Positions 15,991 through 25,102 of a DNA stretch of 34,136 bases are shown piece by piece (position 1 is the stretch's first letter; each line of letters begins with the position of its first letter). Location of the stretch: positions 1-34,136 of the forward strand of contig CANHGR010000017.1 of the NCBI GenBank assembly GCA_947460875.1, in the 5' to 3' direction. The notes under the pieces were generated by a model. The model was not told the DNA's origin, did not search any database, and worked only from the letters and a program-made list of their open reading frames with translations. The position numbers and the translations under genes were made by a program. Source of the stretch: Sphingobacteriaceae bacterium (GTDB taxonomy: Bacteria > Bacteroidota > Bacteroidia > Sphingobacteriales > Sphingobacteriaceae).

Positions 15991-16983
15991 TCAAACTAGT
16001 TCAGTCTCAAACTTTTGACTTATTTCTTGCAAAACAGAATGGATATCGTCGAGATTATCTAGAGAAACGAGTTTCATTCGATATTCTTTAAAATCTGGTA
16101 TGCCTTTGAAGTAGTTTGAATAGTGCCTTCGCATTTCAAAAATTCCGGTTCTAAGTCCTTTCCATTCTACCGATTTATCAAGGTGTGTTCGGCAAACTTC
16201 TATACGTTCTGCAAGACTTGGACCAGGTAATACTTCACCGGTTCTAAAAAAGTGTTTTATCTCTCTGAAAATCCAAGGATAACCGATCGAGGCCCGGCCG
16301 ATCATAATTCCATCAACTTCATACTCCAAACGCCAATTTGCTGCTTTAGCGGCGCTATCGATATCACCGTTTCCAAAAATTGGAATTTTGATTCTGGGAT
16401 TTCGCTTGATTTCGCGGATCAATGTCCAGTCCGCATCACCTTTATACATTTGTGCACGGGTGCGGCCATGAATTGTAAGTGCCTGAATTCCAATATCCTG
16501 AAGACGTTCAGCTGCCTCATATACATTTTTGGTATTGTCATCCCAACCCAATCGTGTTTTAACAGTTACCGGAAGATCGGTGGCATCTACAACGGCTTTA
16601 GTCATGGCCACCATTTTGTCGAGATCTTGCAAAAGACTTGCACCCGCACCACGGCAGGCCACTTGTTTGACCGGACAGCCGTAATTAATGTCAATCAGAT
16701 CCGGGTGAACTTTGGTAGCAATCTCTGTAGCTTCACGCATAGATCCGATATCGCTGCCAAATATCTGAATCCCGATAGGACGTTCGTACTCAAAAATATC
16801 AAGCTTTTGTACACTTTTTGCTGCATCACGAATCAACCCTTCGGAAGAAATGAACTCGGTATACATCAGATCTACACCATTCTGCTTGCAAACATATCGG
16901 AAAGGCGGATCACTCACATCCTCCATCGGCGCAAGCAACAGAGGGAATTCACCCAAATCTATATTTCCGATCTTAACCGACAT
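15991..16983 (-). CDS. dusB: tRNA-dihydrouridine synthase B
   Basis: The enzyme is an FMN- and NADPH-dependent reductase that makes dihydrouridine in the D-loop of tRNA. The 330-residue TIM-barrel protein has LLLAPMEDVSDPPFRYVCK, DINYGCPVKQVACRGAGASL (Cys of GCPVKQV region is the usual proton donor), TVKTRLGWD, ALTIHGRTRAQMYKG, FGNGDIDS and GIMIGRASIGYPWIF, all standard for DusB. The C-terminal helical domain binds tRNA. The DusB rather than DusA/C assignment rests on overall resemblance. It is followed by apaG. An exact -7 box lies 37 nt upstream. Confidence 0.95.
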   Translation of the reverse strand: MSVKIGNIDLGEFPLLLAPMEDVSDPPFRYVCKQNGVDLMYTEFISSEGLIRDAAKSVQKLDIFEYERPIGIQIFGSDIGSMREATEIATKVHPDLIDINYGCPVKQVACRGAGASLLQDLDKMVAMTKAVVDATDLPVTVKTRLGWDDNTKNVYEAAERLQDIGIQALTIHGRTRAQMYKGDADWTLIREIKRNPRIKIPIFGNGDIDSAAKAANWRLEYEVDGIMIGRASIGYPWIFREIKHFFRTGEVLPGPSLAERIEVCRTHLDKSVEWKGLRTGIFEMRRHYSNYFKGIPDFKEYRMKLVSLDNLDDIHSVLQEISQKFETELV

Positions 16984-17020
16984 TAGTTATCTTTCAACAC
17001 TATTTTTATGCACTTATTTA

Positions 17021-17028
17021 CAAAAATA
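17021..17028 (-). promoter_or_regulatory. -7 box of dusB-apaG
   Basis: TATTTTTG on the minus strand is an exact TAnnTTTG match, 37 nt before the dusB ATG. Confidence 0.35.
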
Positions 17029-17045
17029 CGAAAATATTAAAGACC

Positions 17046-18002
17046 ATGTCGGCTTACCAATCAGCAGAGCGTCATCCAGTTATCCCATTTCTTCAGTTAT
17101 TGATGCTGATCCTGGGCGGTACATTGCTTTTCACATGTTTAGCGATCGTTGCTGGTTTTCTATTTTATGGCGCTGGTGATGTGACTCATTTCCAGGAACT
17201 TTTAAGGTCAGTGGGGGATAATCAGTCGGGACTGTTGAAGTTTATACAAATGGCATCCAGTATCGGGACGTTCATTGTTCCAGCCTTGCTTTTTGCAAAA
17301 ATACAATCGCAGAACACTGCTGAGTACCTACAAGCCGACAGGCCTCCTTCTGCCCCTCTCATGTTGATTTCTATCGCCCTTATGTTCAGCATTGTACCTT
17401 TAATAGAGTGGACAATTACCATAAATCAACACATGCACCTGCCTGAATTTTTAGACGGTGTTGAAACATGGATGCGTAATAAGGAAGATGAGCTTGAGAT
17501 ACTTACAAAGCAATTGTTAATGATGACCAGCTTCTCCGATCTGTTAATTAACTTATTGATGATCGCTGTATTGCCGGCAATTGGCGAGGAGTTAATTTTT
17601 CGGGGCTGTTTTCAAAAGATATTCTCTCGGTGGGCTAATAGCTACCATTGGGGAATTTGGCTTGCTGCAATACTTTTCAGTGCCATACATGTACAGTTTT
17701 ATGGTTTTCTGCCCCGAATGCTTTTAGGTGCTCTTTTTGGTTATCTTTTCGTTTGGGGCAGAAGCATCTGGTTACCGATCGTGGCACATTTTGTTAATAA
17801 TGCTACCACTGTAATTGCTGCGTTTATTTATCAACTAAAAGGAAAATCGCTCGATACGCTTGATGAACCAAGTCCGTATGCCTGGTCGGTGTACGTTCTC
17901 AGTGCGGCGCTAACAGGATATTTATTATGGTTTATCTATACCAAACAATATATGGTTTCTAATGAAGACGGGAGCGTAGACGATGGAAGAGGATTGGATT
18001 AA
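17046..18002 (+). CDS. CPBP family intramembrane glutamic metalloprotease
   Basis: The 318-residue protein is hydrophobic with about eight membrane segments. The CPBP (Abi, Rce1-like) motifs are present: GEELIFRGCFQ with the glutamate pair at 181-182, AAILFSAIHVQFYGF with the histidine, and PIVAHFVNNATTV with the second histidine. Rce1 cleaves prenylated proteins in eukaryotes; bacterial members have varied or unknown roles. The last 20 nt overlap the next gene, so the two should be translated together. It is the first gene of a set with DUF2007, cdsA and a TonB-like protein, which suggests envelope work. Confidence 0.92.
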   Translation: MSAYQSAERHPVIPFLQLLMLILGGTLLFTCLAIVAGFLFYGAGDVTHFQELLRSVGDNQSGLLKFIQMASSIGTFIVPALLFAKIQSQNTAEYLQADRPPSAPLMLISIALMFSIVPLIEWTITINQHMHLPEFLDGVETWMRNKEDELEILTKQLLMMTSFSDLLINLLMIAVLPAIGEELIFRGCFQKIFSRWANSYHWGIWLAAILFSAIHVQFYGFLPRMLLGALFGYLFVWGRSIWLPIVAHFVNNATTVIAAFIYQLKGKSLDTLDEPSPYAWSVYVLSAALTGYLLWFIYTKQYMVSNEDGSVDDGRGLD

Positions 18003-18186
18003 AATATATACCTCTCATGATTTCTTTAAATCTGAACTAGTCAAACAGGTTTTAGTCGATCATGAAATTGAGGCTGTGATCATGGATAAACAAGGCTTCC
18101 CATACAGAATCGGCGACGTAGAGGTGTATATTAGTAATTCAAATTTACAAAAAGCATTGGACATTATTATCAAAAACGAGCTTTAA
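17983..18186 (+). CDS. DUF2007 family small protein
   Basis: This 67-residue protein (MEEDWIKIYTSHDFFKSELV, then a VEVYISNSNLQKALDIIIK ending) fits DUF2007, a small ferredoxin-like alpha-beta fold sometimes called a putative signal-transducing protein. Its function is unknown. It starts inside the 3' end of the CPBP gene and ends exactly one base before the cdsA ATG, so it is firmly part of this operon. Confidence 0.87.
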   Translation: MEEDWIKIYTSHDFFKSELVKQVLVDHEIEAVIMDKQGFPYRIGDVEVYISNSNLQKALDIIIKNEL

Positions 18187-18993
18187 ATGAAGACAAGAGC
18201 TATTACAGGATTTTTCTTTGTTATCGTAATGCTTGCTTCAATGCTGACTGGCGAGTATACGTTCACACTTTTTTTTTCAGTTCTAAGCCTTTTTTGCCTT
18301 AATGAATTTTACGGTCTGGTTAATAATGAAAATCTAAAACCTCAGCGTTTAAGCGGTACGCTATTGGCACTTTCGTTACTTCTCTGGCAAGGCTTTTACT
18401 TTTTAAAAGGAACAGAGTTTGGATATATTCTGATAACCGTTCCGGTAGGAATTTTCGTATTCTTCGTTGAGTTGTACCGTTCTAACAAAAACCCATTTCA
18501 AAATATTTCTTACACCTTTTTAGGTATCATTTTTGCGGTTTTGCCCTTTAGTTTTTTTCACGCAATTGCTTTTATTGATGGTAACTACAATTTTCATTAC
18601 CCTTTAGGATTTTTTCTGATGCTTTGGGCTAATGATACCGGAGCCTACCTTGTAGGTATAAAATTTGGGAAAATTCGCCTATTTGAGCGGCATTCGCCGA
18701 AAAAATCTTGGGAAGGTTTTGCAGGAGGCGTGGTAACCAGTTTACTTGTTGGATTAATTCTGGCAAATTATTTTACAGAACTTGCGCTGGTACATTGGGC
18801 TGTTATTTCTCTAATCATATCTGTTGTAGGAACTTACGGTGATCTCACAGAATCGATGCTCAAGCGTAGTCTTGATAAAAAAGATTCCGGCTCACTTCTG
18901 CCCGGTCACGGTGGTTTGCTCGATCGTTTCGATGGACTTTTGTTAAGCGCGCCCTTGGTTCTCGTATATTTATACTTCATTTTTTCTTATTAA
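18187..18993 (+). CDS. cdsA: Phosphatidate cytidylyltransferase
   Basis: CdsA makes CDP-diacylglycerol from phosphatidate and CTP, the precursor of phosphatidylserine and phosphatidylglycerol. The 268 residues form about seven membrane spans. The signature is intact near the C-terminus: MLKRSLDKKDSGSLLPGHGG, then LLDRFDGLL, preceded by SPKKSWEGFAGG. The start follows the DUF2007 stop without a gap. psd, which acts later in the same pathway, is at 8339-8998. The presence of both marks this strain as making phosphatidylethanolamine by the PS route. Confidence 0.97.
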   Translation: MKTRAITGFFFVIVMLASMLTGEYTFTLFFSVLSLFCLNEFYGLVNNENLKPQRLSGTLLALSLLLWQGFYFLKGTEFGYILITVPVGIFVFFVELYRSNKNPFQNISYTFLGIIFAVLPFSFFHAIAFIDGNYNFHYPLGFFLMLWANDTGAYLVGIKFGKIRLFERHSPKKSWEGFAGGVVTSLLVGLILANYFTELALVHWAVISLIISVVGTYGDLTESMLKRSLDKKDSGSLLPGHGGLLDRFDGLLLSAPLVLVYLYFIFSY

Positions 18994-19002
18994 GTTCAAT
19001 AG

Positions 19003-20025
19003 ATGCTGAATCAGCCCGAAAATTCTTTCAGGGAAGTAAAAAGCGGTGACGAAGATTTAAAAAAAGATCGCTCTCTATACTACATGGGATTAATTCTCGG
19101 TTTTATTATTCTGGCTATGACTTACATGACTTTATTTACGGACGATCCCTGGCTATTTTTTAGGTCGAAAGAAAAAACCGAACTTTTTGCAAAAGATAAA
19201 TCAGCAGCGTTGGATGAACTAAATTCAATGACTGACCAAGAAGTGCGACAGTCGCTAGTTGAATTTATACAAGCGTTTTATTACGATCAACAGAAAGGAT
19301 ATTTTGATCCGCCAAGTTATTTTGCACCAATCACGAAGACTTTTTACAATTTTCATAACCTAACCTATAATAGACTTAGAGATATTTACTGGAATAGAAT
19401 GGAAAGCATCAAAAACCTTGACCGGAACTGGTTAGTTTCTTCACTTGAGTTTAGCCGAACCGATTCCGGAATTGTCGCCACTTATTGGGCCATCGAAAAA
19501 TATTTTAACCCATCTGTCAACCAGCAGCAATCTATTGACAGAAAGTATGAAATGATCATCGATGAGGGTGGAAAAATTTATTCTTTAAAAGATATTGAGT
19601 CCAGAAATTTCGAAAGCTATACAGTAGCGCTGGATAGCGCATTAATTTTTAGAGCGAATCCTGTTGCCACGGAACCAGTTGATAATCCTCTGCCAAAGGA
19701 TCATAAAATATATGACGTCAGTATGGTTGAAACTGCACCGGAGTATAAAGGTGGGCAACTTGAATTTTCTAAATATCTACTGGCTAATATGAGATATCCG
19801 CCTGCGGCAAGAGAAAATAAAGTGCAGGGAAAGGTTTATGTTGCTTTTATTGTCGATAAAGAAGGATTTGTTAAAAATGTTGCTGTGAGGCAGGGCTTGG
19901 GAAGCGGTTGCGATGAAGAAGCTATTCGTCTGGTAAGGTCATCTCCACCATGGAGTGTCGGTAAAGTAGCGGGAAATTCGGTCGATACGTACTTCGTAAT
20001 TCCTGTTACTTTTCAATTGGACTAA
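19003..20025 (+). CDS. TonB-family energy-transducer-like protein
   Basis: The 340-residue protein has one membrane helix at about 27-46 (YMGLILGFIILAMTYMTLF), so most of it is periplasmic. A middle region (about 60-220) matches nothing I recognise. The last 95 residues are a TonB C-terminal domain: EYKGGQLEFSKYLLANMRYP with the usual YPxxA step, GKVYVAFIVDKEGFV, and DEEAIRLVRSSPPWSVGK. Classical TonB has a Pro-rich linker, which is absent here, so a link to ExbBD is not certain; similar domains also occur in unrelated envelope proteins. The gene follows cdsA by 9 nt and closes the CPBP-DUF2007-cdsA set. Confidence 0.85.
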   Translation: MLNQPENSFREVKSGDEDLKKDRSLYYMGLILGFIILAMTYMTLFTDDPWLFFRSKEKTELFAKDKSAALDELNSMTDQEVRQSLVEFIQAFYYDQQKGYFDPPSYFAPITKTFYNFHNLTYNRLRDIYWNRMESIKNLDRNWLVSSLEFSRTDSGIVATYWAIEKYFNPSVNQQQSIDRKYEMIIDEGGKIYSLKDIESRNFESYTVALDSALIFRANPVATEPVDNPLPKDHKIYDVSMVETAPEYKGGQLEFSKYLLANMRYPPAARENKVQGKVYVAFIVDKEGFVKNVAVRQGLGSGCDEEAIRLVRSSPPWSVGKVAGNSVDTYFVIPVTFQLD

Positions 20026-20026
20026 T

Positions 20027-20449
20027 ATGGATCCGAACAAACATTTAGTCTACACTTTCTATAGTTCTTGTACAAATAAAGATTTTGAAAGCATAAACGA
20101 TTGCTACAGTGAAAATCCAGCTTTAGTGATGATCTCTTTGAAAACTTAAACGCTGCTCAGGTTAAAGCGATGTGAGAAATGCTTTTAACGCGAGGCAAAG
20201 ATCTGCATCTTGAATTTATACATATTGAGGCAGTTGAAAAGATAGGAAAAGCGGAATGGGTTGCAACGTATGCGTTCTCGAAAACGAACAGAAAAGTGAT
20301 TAATCGCGTAAAGGAAAATTTGTTTTTTATACCTGGGCAAGGCAGGCATTTGGAGTAACCGGCTTATTGCTTGCCTGGACAGGCTTTTTACGGCCAACGT
20401 TCAAAAAACGGCGATGAGGAATCTTGAGGACTTTATAAATCGAACTTAG
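20027..20449 (+). pseudogene. Decayed NTF2/SnoaL-like protein gene
   Basis: Pieces of one protein can be read across three frames. They are: from ATG 20027, MDPNKHLVYTFYSSCTNKDF; after a one-base loss near 20122, FSDDLFENLNAAQVKAM; a TGA at 20173-20175 where the family has Trp; then EMLLTRGKDLHLEFIHIEAV; another shift near 20328 to YTWARQAFGVTGLLLAWTGF; and a last shift to AMRNLEDFINRT and a TAG. The order and wording match the small NTF2-like/SnoaL fold proteins of Sphingobacteriaceae (recalled, not searched). At least three frameshifts and one nonsense change are needed. A stretch before YTWARQAFG also seems shorter than in relatives, which suggests an internal deletion. No product is expected. 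Its end overlaps the mfd stop. Confidence 0.82.
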
Positions 20450-23400
20450 GTAAATTCCTCTTGCTGTGTAATTTCTGTTAATATTTTGATTGCCTGATCG
20501 ATAGAACGAATATTTTCAAAAGCTATTCGAAGCGTGTTTTTTACCTCTTTCAAATTGCCCAACCGGGGGTGCGTTTGTACAAATTGTAAAACTTTTTTAA
20601 ACTGATCGCTTTCAAAATAATTTGATTGCTGGTTAGAGATAAAATAGCCTTTCAACGTATTTTTCTTCAGTGAGATTTTTTCAAATCCGATCTGCTTCCC
20701 CAACCATTGTAGGCGCAACGTATTTAACATCTCCCTAACCTGAGGAGGCAATGCGCCAAAGCGATCTAAGAGTTGATTAGCAAACCGCTCCAACTGTCCT
20801 TCATTCTCAAGTTTTGAAAGATCGGTGTACAAGTTATACCGTTCCGTGATATTGGTCACATAATCATCTGGGATAAGCACTTCTAAATCTGTGTCCACAT
20901 GCGTGTATGACACATAGGGGCGTGGCTTATCATCGGTAAAGAGATCCTTAAATTCTTCATCTTTTAGCTCTTGTATCGTTTCATCGAGGATTTTGTGATA
21001 CATCTCAAAGCCAATTTCGGCGATAAAGCCGCTCTGTTCCGCACCGAGCAGGTTTCCGCTTCCACGGATATCCAGATCGCGCATAGCGACGTTAAATCCG
21101 CTGCCAAGATCTGAAAACTCTTCAATAGCACTTAGGCGTTTCCTTGCTTCTGAAGTTAGCGTTGAAAGTGGCGGACTTAGCAAATAGCAAAACGCTTTTT
21201 TGTTAGACCTTCCTACTCTACCACGCATTTGGTGAAGATCGCTAAGGCCAAACATATGAGCATGATTGATAATAATTGTGTTCGCATTAGGGATATCTAG
21301 TCCGGCTTCAATAATGGTTGTTGCAACTAGAACATCCTTTTCACCATTTACAAAAGCAAGCATCACATCTTCGAGCGCGTCTCCTTCAAGCTGTCCGTGT
21401 GCAATTCCGATACTGGCTTTTGGAACCAATTTATGGATCATGTCTCCTAACTGTGGCAGATCCATTACCCGGTTATGTATAAAAAAAATCTGACCCCCCC
21501 GAGTAATTTCAAACTCTATGGCTTCCTGTATCAGCTTTTCATTAAAAACATGAAGCTCTGTCTGCACAGGTTGCCTATTGGGCGGCGGGGTGCTAATGAT
21601 ACTCAAATCTCGAGCGCCCATGAGCGAAAAATGCAGGGTTCGTGGTATTGGAGTAGCCGTCAGCGTGAGTGTATCAACATTAACCCGAAGATGCTTTAGT
21701 TTTTCTTTTACGCCAACACCAAACTTTTGCTCTTCATCGATAATAAGCAGACCCAAATCCTTAAATTTCACATCCTTACTAACTATCCGGTGGGTTCCAA
21801 TTATAATATCAACTTTACCTTCAGCTAGTTTTTCGAGTGTTTCTTTGATCTGCTTAGCTGTTTTAAAACGGTTAATATAATCGATATTACAGGGGAAACC
21901 GTTTAGACGCGATGAAAAAGTCTTATAATGCTGTAAGGCTAATATGGTGGTTGGCACTAAGATAGCAACCTGCTTACTGTCCGCCACAGCTTTAAAAGCA
22001 GCTCTAATGGCAATCTCTGTCTTTCCAAATCCTACATCGCCGCAAATAAGTCTATCCATGGGATGCGGTGCTTCCATGTCTTTTTTAAAGTCAGCCGTTG
22101 CTTTTACCTGATCGGGCGTATCTTCATAAATGAAAGAAGCCTCCAGCTCTGTCTGCAAGTAGGTATCAGGATAGAATGCTGTTCCTTGCTTTAATTTACG
22201 CTGTGCATAAAGTTTGATCAGATCGCGGGCAATATCCTTAACCTTTTTTTTTGTTGTCTTCTTAAGTCTGTCCCAGGTGTCAGTACCCAATTTATTCATC
22301 TTAGGTACTGATCCTTCCTTTCCGGAATATTTTGAAATCCGATTAAGCGAGTTAATATTTACGTAAAGCAAATCATTATCGGCATATACCAGTCTGATCA
22401 TTTCCTGCGACTTACCATTAACCTCTACTTTTTCCAAGCCTGCATATTTACCAATACCATGGTCAATATGCGTTATGTAATCCCCAGGCTTAAGTTCTCT
22501 GAGTTCTTTTAGTGTAATAGCTTGAGAGCGTACATAGCCTTTTTTTAACTTATACTTGTAATAGCGGTCAAAAATCTGATGATCCGTATAACAGGCTATT
22601 TTTTGATCAGGGTCGATAAATCCTTGCCGAAGAGAACTATGAATTGGTGTGAATTGAACGGTTTTATCGATGTCTTCAAATATGCTGTACAGCCGTTCAA
22701 CTTGCTTCGCTGAATCTGTAAAAATATAATTGCTAATCTGGTCGGCTTCGTTCTTTTTAATATTATGAATCAACAGCGTAAAATCCTTGTTGAAAGATGG
22801 CTGAGGTTTAATATCAAACCTAATTGTGTCTGTTGCAGTGTAAAAAAACTGCTTTCCGAATTCGATGACCGCAACATCTCCAAGCTGATCTGCCAGTAAA
22901 TTATGGTCGGTGAAGCTAAATTTTGGATCAATTAACAACTGATTTTGTTGCTTTTCTTCGTTTGATAATGCCTTCCACAACGCATTGGCCCTTTTATACC
23001 CGTCTTTAATAATATCCAGCGTAAACTGTACATCACTCATCCAAATCATAGTATGCGGATCAATATATTCCATGATCGAAATATTATGCTCTGTTAGATA
23101 TTTAGACTGGACATTGGGAACAATGGTGATGCTCTTAACATGATCCACTGATAGTTGATCTTCTATCTCGAAAGTTCTAATGGTTTCAATTACATCAGAA
23201 AAAAATTCTACCCTATAAGGTAGGTCATGCGAGAACGAGAAAATATCTACGATGCCGCCTCGTATAGAAAATTGACCGGGCTCATAGACAAAATCTACGC
23301 GGTCAAAATCATATTCAACAAGAAATTCATTGATAAAATCAATACTTAGTTTATTGCCAGTAGATATTTCGAGGGTGTTTTTTTCTAAGGACTTTCGATC

Positions 23401-23802
23401 AATAACGCGTTCAGAAATTGCTTCAGGATAGGTTACAATCAATTTACCGAGTTCAGAAGAATGTATGAGTTCATTCAGAACCTCTGCCCTTTGCAAGACC
23501 TTGCTATTATCAATTTGGGTAAAATCATACGCTTTTCTGAAAGAAGATGGGAATAACAAAACCTCTTTATCCATGAGACCTTCTAGATCACTTTGAAAAT
23601 AAGCTGCCTCATCGCGATCGGGCAAGACGAACATCATGTGCCTATGCTGCAGAAAATACAAAGCTATCGCCACCATTGCATCGCTAGACCCAACAAGGCC
23701 TTTGAGATGAATGCGAGGATTTTTACTAATACTCAGCGCCTTAGCGAGGCCAATTATTCGCTGGTCGGCTTTATAGGCCTCTAAAATATTTCTAACGTTC
23801 AC
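20446..23802 (-). CDS. mfd: Transcription-repair coupling factor Mfd
   Basis: Mfd removes RNA polymerase stalled at DNA damage and recruits UvrA. The 1118-residue protein is complete. It has an N-terminal UvrB-like module, the RNA-polymerase-interaction domain (GDYITHIDHGIGKYAGLEKV), and SF2 translocase motifs with Walker A GDVGFGKTEIA near residue 590 and the DEEQ box (IIDEEQKFGVG) near 686. TATPIPRTLHFSLMGARDLS, QMRGRVGRS and a C-terminal TRCF domain complete it. The start is a GTG at 23802, since no ATG lies close in frame and the family N-terminus aligns there. A run of seven C (21494-21500) is in frame. Both neighbours of the gene are pseudogenes. Confidence 0.98.
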   Translation of the reverse strand: MNVRNILEAYKADQRIIGLAKALSISKNPRIHLKGLVGSSDAMVAIALYFLQHRHMMFVLPDRDEAAYFQSDLEGLMDKEVLLFPSSFRKAYDFTQIDNSKVLQRAEVLNELIHSSELGKLIVTYPEAISERVIDRKSLEKNTLEISTGNKLSIDFINEFLVEYDFDRVDFVYEPGQFSIRGGIVDIFSFSHDLPYRVEFFSDVIETIRTFEIEDQLSVDHVKSITIVPNVQSKYLTEHNISIMEYIDPHTMIWMSDVQFTLDIIKDGYKRANALWKALSNEEKQQNQLLIDPKFSFTDHNLLADQLGDVAVIEFGKQFFYTATDTIRFDIKPQPSFNKDFTLLIHNIKKNEADQISNYIFTDSAKQVERLYSIFEDIDKTVQFTPIHSSLRQGFIDPDQKIACYTDHQIFDRYYKYKLKKGYVRSQAITLKELRELKPGDYITHIDHGIGKYAGLEKVEVNGKSQEMIRLVYADNDLLYVNINSLNRISKYSGKEGSVPKMNKLGTDTWDRLKKTTKKKVKDIARDLIKLYAQRKLKQGTAFYPDTYLQTELEASFIYEDTPDQVKATADFKKDMEAPHPMDRLICGDVGFGKTEIAIRAAFKAVADSKQVAILVPTTILALQHYKTFSSRLNGFPCNIDYINRFKTAKQIKETLEKLAEGKVDIIIGTHRIVSKDVKFKDLGLLIIDEEQKFGVGVKEKLKHLRVNVDTLTLTATPIPRTLHFSLMGARDLSIISTPPPNRQPVQTELHVFNEKLIQEAIEFEITRGGQIFFIHNRVMDLPQLGDMIHKLVPKASIGIAHGQLEGDALEDVMLAFVNGEKDVLVATTIIEAGLDIPNANTIIINHAHMFGLSDLHQMRGRVGRSNKKAFCYLLSPPLSTLTSEARKRLSAIEEFSDLGSGFNVAMRDLDIRGSGNLLGAEQSGFIAEIGFEMYHKILDETIQELKDEEFKDLFTDDKPRPYVSYTHVDTDLEVLIPDDYVTNITERYNLYTDLSKLENEGQLERFANQLLDRFGALPPQVREMLNTLRLQWLGKQIGFEKISLKKNTLKGYFISNQQSNYFESDQFKKVLQFVQTHPRLGNLKEVKNTLRIAFENIRSIDQAIKILTEITQQEEFT

Positions 23803-23819
23803 ACCAAAACTTCCTTCAG

Positions 23820-23827
23820 CAAATATA
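23820..23827 (-). promoter_or_regulatory. -7 box of mfd
   Basis: TATATTTG on the minus strand matches TAnnTTTG exactly, 17 nt before the GTG start. A TTG lies 14 nt further upstream, closer than the usual spacing. Confidence 0.45.
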
Positions 23828-23979
23828 CGGCCTTGTGTCTACAAGCTAAGAAACATTTGATAATTAACGGCTCTGTTAAATACTATGAAAGAGAACGGTT
23901 AAGCTTAGTACTTTAAGGGGACCCATTAACTGATTTACTTGTTGATCTTTTAGCATTTTTTGGTTTTAAATTATAGATT

Positions 23980-24382
23980 ATGAAAAACGCTAGTCAATAT
24001 GGAACACTTATTGGTGTAATCACTAGGGTTTGGATTTCACTGATGCACCTTATGGGTGTTTACGAACAATATGAGATTTCAGCTGGCCAAATTTCTTGGA
24101 TGGAATATCGTTCCGTACTCATTACCTGTTGCCGGATTGCCTTAAGGCAATAAAAGCTTTCGAGATGAATTAAGTATGGAATTGTTTGACGGATTATTTG
24201 AAGGTTTTAAGAGTATAATAGTAGAGGGTCTAATTACTTTTTTTGCAGAAATTCACGTTTAATATGCCGCTAATTTCCCACAGCGCGATTACATTGAAAA
24301 AATTGCTTACGCCGGAGTGCTAGGCGTCTTGGCTAACTTAGCTATTTCTCTTTCGTCGCTAAATGAGCAAAATTTCTTCTAA
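23980..24382 (+). pseudogene. Decayed DUF4199 family membrane protein gene
   Basis: From ATG 23980 one reads MKNASQYGTLIGVITRVWIS and on to AGQISWMEYRSVLI. The frame then shifts (+1) near 24120 to LPVAGLP, meets a TAA where Leu is expected, and continues GNKSFRDELSMELFDGLFEG. A second TAA interrupts EIHV-YAANF where Gln would fit. The last part, YIEKIAYAGVLGVLANLAIS, ends at a TAA at 24380-24382. The composite matches DUF4199 proteins (four membrane spans, common in Bacteroidota) as I remember them. Two nonsense changes and one frameshift make it inactive. The stretch 23828-23979 before it holds nothing I recognise. Confidence 0.8.
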
Positions 24383-24411
24383 TAACCCTTGATATTTTAG
24401 ATATTTACCAG

Positions 24412-24636
24412 ATGAATAGCGATACCGGAAAATATATCATTCTTGCGGGAGCTGCAATATTAGTCGTTGGAGTACTTGTTTACTTTTTTCATAATAAATT
24501 ACATTGGATAGGCCACCTTCCAGGCGATATTTCGATCAAGAAAGATAGTTTTAGTTTTTATCTCCCGATAACTACAATGATTCTAGTCAGTGTTTTGATC
24601 AATATTATGACACGAATTTTCAGGTGGCTTAACTAA
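24412..24636 (+). CDS. DUF2905 family small membrane protein
   Basis: The 74 residues form two membrane helices (YIILAGAAILVVGVLVYFF and YLPITTMILVSVLINIMTRI) joined by the conserved loop WIGHLPGDISIKKDSFSFY, which identifies DUF2905. The function is unknown. It begins 29 nt after the end of the DUF4199 pseudogene, so the two may once have been co-transcribed. Confidence 0.88.
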   Translation: MNSDTGKYIILAGAAILVVGVLVYFFHNKLHWIGHLPGDISIKKDSFSFYLPITTMILVSVLINIMTRIFRWLN

Positions 24637-24640
24637 TCTT

Positions 24641-24648
24641 TACATTTG
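24641..24648 (+). promoter_or_regulatory. -7 box before the unknown membrane protein gene
   Basis: TACATTTG matches TAnnTTTG exactly and lies four bases before the ATG at 24653, immediately after the DUF2905 stop. Transcripts from here would be leaderless or nearly so. Confidence 0.45.
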
Positions 24649-24652
24649 TTGT

Positions 24653-25102
24653 ATGCCTACTATTAGTTCGGAAGTACTTACCCTAGCCTTTTTAATACAA
24701 GCACTGATAATAGCCATGTTCTGCCGAACGCTTTATCAGACCATATTGCTGGTTCGGGAACCCAGCAGAACTATCGGTCCCGGCTTTGTATGGCTATTAT
24801 TAATTCCATTTTTTGAAAAGTTCTGGAGTTTCAGGGTCATAACTTCGATTTCCTCCTCCCTAAATAAAGAATTTACTGATAGAAACTTCGAAATCGAGGA
24901 TCGTCCCGGCTATTTGTATGGAATGATGTATGCCGTTTTATCACTTTTCTCCACAATAATTGTGATGATAGATCCATCTCTAATACTCGTTGCTGGTGTC
25001 TTAAACCTAACGGGTCTGGTTTTTTTTGTGCTCTATTGGACAAAAATAAACTGGTACAAAAAAGTTCTTGAAGATGATCATGCCGAAACCAATAGCCAAT
25101 AA
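24653..25102 (+). CDS. Unknown four-helix membrane protein
   Basis: I do not recognise the family. The 149 residues contain membrane helices at about 6-26, 44-58, 89-107 and 109-129, with a polar segment between the second and third (SSLNKEFTDRNFEIEDRPGY). There is a loose likeness to DUF4328-type proteins. Its stop and the ATG of the Nif3-like gene share TAATG, so it is translationally coupled to that gene. It may be needed only as the upstream gene of this operon, or have an unrelated envelope role. Confidence 0.8.
   Translation: MPTISSEVLTLAFLIQALIIAMFCRTLYQTILLVREPSRTIGPGFVWLLLIPFFEKFWSFRVITSISSSLNKEFTDRNFEIEDRPGYLYGMMYAVLSLFSTIIVMIDPSLILVAGVLNLTGLVFFVLYWTKINWYKKVLEDDHAETNSQ

Noticed and set aside
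16252-16986. A 244-codon open frame on the plus strand
   Set aside because: It lies wholly opposite dusB, a certain gene, and has no domain-like sequence; it is a shadow of the dusB codons.
20185-20397. A 70-codon minus-strand frame
   Set aside because: It is antisense to the NTF2-like pseudogene, whose plus-strand pieces are clearly protein-like; the minus frame has no support.
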